Source: Caldifarciminota bacterium (lineage in GTDB: Bacteria; Hydrothermota; Hydrothermia; S141-80). From it: a stretch of DNA of 7,095 nucleotides. The stretch is taken from positions 1 through 7,095 of the forward strand of contig JALUJC010000320.1 in assembly GCA_027053375.1 (NCBI GenBank), written 5' to 3'. Below are positions 5,900 through 7,095 of this stretch, piece after piece. Below the pieces are notes generated by a model. The model was not told where the DNA came from. It ran no database searches and worked only from the letters and a program-made list of their open reading frames with translations. The translations under genes and the position numbers were made by a program. Every line of letters begins with the position of its first letter. The stretch's first letter is position 1.

Positions 5900-6957
5900 T
5901 TGACTTCACCCTCCGTTGTTTCTTTCCAGTCTGCAAGCACAATATCGCTCAGGTGCCGGTCCGGGTTGAACCGATTAGAGGCCCAGACCAGCTTTTTTCC
6001 GTCGGGGGAAAACATGGGAAAGGCGTTGAACGTCGCCGCAGAGGTCACACGCTGCAACCCGGTTCCATCAAAGTTCACAACCCAGAGATGGAAGGTTCGC
6101 ATCCTGGGGTCCCCAAGGCTGGAAGAAAAGATGATTCGCTTCTCGTTGTGGAAGGGATAGGGTGCAAAGTTGACCGCCTGGTTGTGCGTCACCTGCCAGA
6201 ACGTATCCTGCACAAGATCATACACAAAAAGCTGCAGGGGGACCCCCTTCATCAACCCTTTTTTCAACAGGGATCTGTATTCCGCAATTTCCGCAGAATC
6301 GGTAGGATGCCAGCCACGATAGACCAGATACCGCCCATCATCGGTAAAAAAAGCACCTCCATCGTAGCCCACCTGATGGGTCACACGACGGGGAGGACGG
6401 TTGTAAGGCGGATCCAGAATATAAAGCTCCATGTCTCCCTCAAAGGTGGAAGTGAACACAATCCTTCCATCTTTCCCCACTGTGGCTTCCGCGTCGTACC
6501 CCGGAGAACCGAAGAGTTTCTTCAATTCTCCTGTACGGAGGTTTCGAACATAGATGTCATAGTTGTACAGAGGCCACACATAGGCGTGCAGTTCAGGATC
6601 ATAGTGGCCGCCCTGCAGCTTCTGATCCCCCAGGGTTTCATGGGTTGAGGAAAACAGGACCAGGGAATCGCCGGGGAGAAAATAACTGCAGGTGGTGCGT
6701 CCTTTCCCCGTGGAAATCATCTGTTCTTCGCCGGTTTTCAGGTCAAGGACAAAGATCTGATCACCTGCAAACCCTTCGCGCATGGACTGGTAGGTCAGCC
6801 TGGTGCCATCCCAGGAAAAATAGGCCTCTGCATTATCTCCGCGGGTGGTCAGCCGCTGGAGATGGGTGAGATGGACCTCCTGATTTCCCCCTTTTTCAGA
6901 AGGCGGCGTTGCAGCCTGCAACACCCCCATCACGAGAAAACCCAAAAAAACCCTCAT
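5896..6957 (-). CDS. Exported TolB/PD40-type beta-propeller protein
   Basis: A 353-residue protein with an N-terminal signal sequence (MRVFLGFLVMGVLQAA, likely cut near residues 15-16) and then repeated propeller blades. Several blades carry the PD40 signature, in which a Ser/Asp-rich FSxDGxxLxxxS segment precedes a strand: YFSWDGTRLTYQS (46-58), GKDGRIVFTS (161-170), FTDDGRYLVYRG (204-215) and MFSPDGKKLVWASNR (315-329). The segments GRTTCSYFLPG (86-96), YVWPLYNYDIYV (126-137) and GYDAEATV (153-160) recall a conserved set of TolB-like bacterial proteins. Its role is unknown; such propellers usually serve as periplasmic or surface protein-binding scaffolds, and no enzyme site is evident. The start at 6957 has AAGGAG 7 bases upstream; an in-frame ATG at 6987 has none and would put 10 polar residues before the signal. 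First gene of the operon, ATGA overlap with rplY. Confidence 0.88.
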   Translation of the reverse strand: MRVFLGFLVMGVLQAATPPSEKGGNQEVHLTHLQRLTTRGDNAEAYFSWDGTRLTYQSMREGFAGDQIFVLDLKTGEEQMISTGKGRTTCSYFLPGDSLVLFSSTHETLGDQKLQGGHYDPELHAYVWPLYNYDIYVRNLRTGELKKLFGSPGYDAEATVGKDGRIVFTSTFEGDMELYILDPPYNRPPRRVTHQVGYDGGAFFTDDGRYLVYRGWHPTDSAEIAEYRSLLKKGLMKGVPLQLFVYDLVQDTFWQVTHNQAVNFAPYPFHNEKRIIFSSSLGDPRMRTFHLWVVNFDGTGLQRVTSAATFNAFPMFSPDGKKLVWASNRFNPDRHLSDIVLADWKETTEGEVK

Positions 6958-6964
6958 AGATCCA

Positions 6965-6970
6965 CTCCTT
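6965..6970 (-). promoter_or_regulatory. Shine-Dalgarno site of the PD40 gene
   Basis: AAGGAG on the minus strand, 7 bases before the ATG at 6957. It decides in favour of this start over the ATG at 6987 and places the signal peptide at the very N-terminus. Confidence 0.8.
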
Positions 6971-6978
6971 GTCTTCGT

Positions 6979-7002
6979 GGATGACACCCCGCAGGTGTAT
7001 CC
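6979..7002 (-). other. Hairpin in the operon leader
   Basis: The leader RNA can form a stem GGAU-ACACC / GGUGU-(C bulge)-AUCC around a 5-base loop (UGCGG). This gives nine pairs with one bulged base. It ends 8 bases before the Shine-Dalgarno of the PD40 gene. It has no U-tract, so it is not an intrinsic terminator. It might affect mRNA stability or ribosome access, or bind a protein; no known riboswitch or L25-binding fold is recognisable. Confidence 0.4.
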
Positions 7003-7010
7003 GCCCGAGA

Positions 7011-7076
7011 CCGGTTCATGGAAATGTTGTACGTTTCAAAGTATACGGTGAATCCAGCGAATCATCAATGAACCGG
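7011..7076. repeat. 9-bp inverted repeat bracketing the main promoter
   Basis: CCGGTTCAT at 7011-7019 is the exact reverse complement of ATGAACCGG at 7068-7076. The arms are 48 bases apart. One abuts the upstream edge of the -35 element and the other lies about 14-22 bases after the expected transcription start. A regulator could bind both as paired operators, but chance cannot be excluded. Confidence 0.45.
7040..7068 (-). promoter_or_regulatory. Sigma-70-type promoter of the PD40-rplY-pth-omp-pyrBC operon
   Basis: The minus strand has TTGATG (7063-7068), a 17-base spacer, and TATACT (7040-7045). These match the consensus at 4 of 6 and 5 of 6 positions with ideal spacing. Transcription would begin near 7033, giving a leader of about 75 bases before the ATG at 6957. 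No other gene is seen between here and the right edge. It is the only clear promoter upstream of the six-gene cluster, so L25, Pth and the pyrimidine enzymes probably share it. Confidence 0.7.
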
Positions 7077-7095
7077 AACTTGATCATTCCCTGAT

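Overview
All the genes lie on the minus strand, so the window reads from right to left. There are eight protein-coding genes and almost no spare DNA: a 138-base leader at the right end (6958-7095) and one 81-base gap (1524-1604). No stretch over 300 bases lacks a gene. I saw no rRNA, tRNA, CRISPR array or insertion sequence. The gene set is chromosomal. A probable beta-barrel protein and an exported TolB/PD40-type propeller suggest a diderm (Gram-negative type) bacterium of moderately high GC. I cannot name the phylum; sequence divergence from familiar model species suggests an uncultured or deep-branching lineage.

Region A (7095-1605) looks like one six-gene operon. A good sigma-70-like promoter (TTGATG-17-TATACT) leads into an exported PD40 beta-propeller protein, ribosomal protein L25 (CTC form), peptidyl-tRNA hydrolase, a small putative outer-membrane protein, aspartate carbamoyltransferase (PyrB) and dihydroorotase (PyrC). 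Four of the five junctions are ATGA stop/start overlaps and the fifth is a 2-base gap, so the genes are probably translationally coupled. L25-Pth is a classical translation pair. PyrB-PyrC catalyse steps 2 and 3 of de novo UMP synthesis. The envelope genes appear embedded among housekeeping genes.

Region B (1604-1) begins after the 81-base gap, which holds a second promoter-like sequence with the same -35 hexamer and the same spacer. It has two genes joined by another ATGA overlap: a 318-residue protein with the fold signature of cobalamin-independent methionine synthase (MetE core), and the N-terminal 190 residues of the tRNA-modification flavoprotein MnmG, which runs off the left edge.

The most unusual item is the MetE-like protein. 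It has no cysteine at all, so the zinc-ligand cysteines of methionine synthase are missing, and the acidic residues expected to hold homocysteine are also replaced. It is unlikely to be a methionine synthase, and its co-translation with mnmG is a clue to an undescribed role. Secondary curiosities are a 9-bp inverted repeat bracketing the main promoter, an Arg-to-Trp change in a conserved PyrB motif, and a U8 tract inside the PyrB active-site codons.
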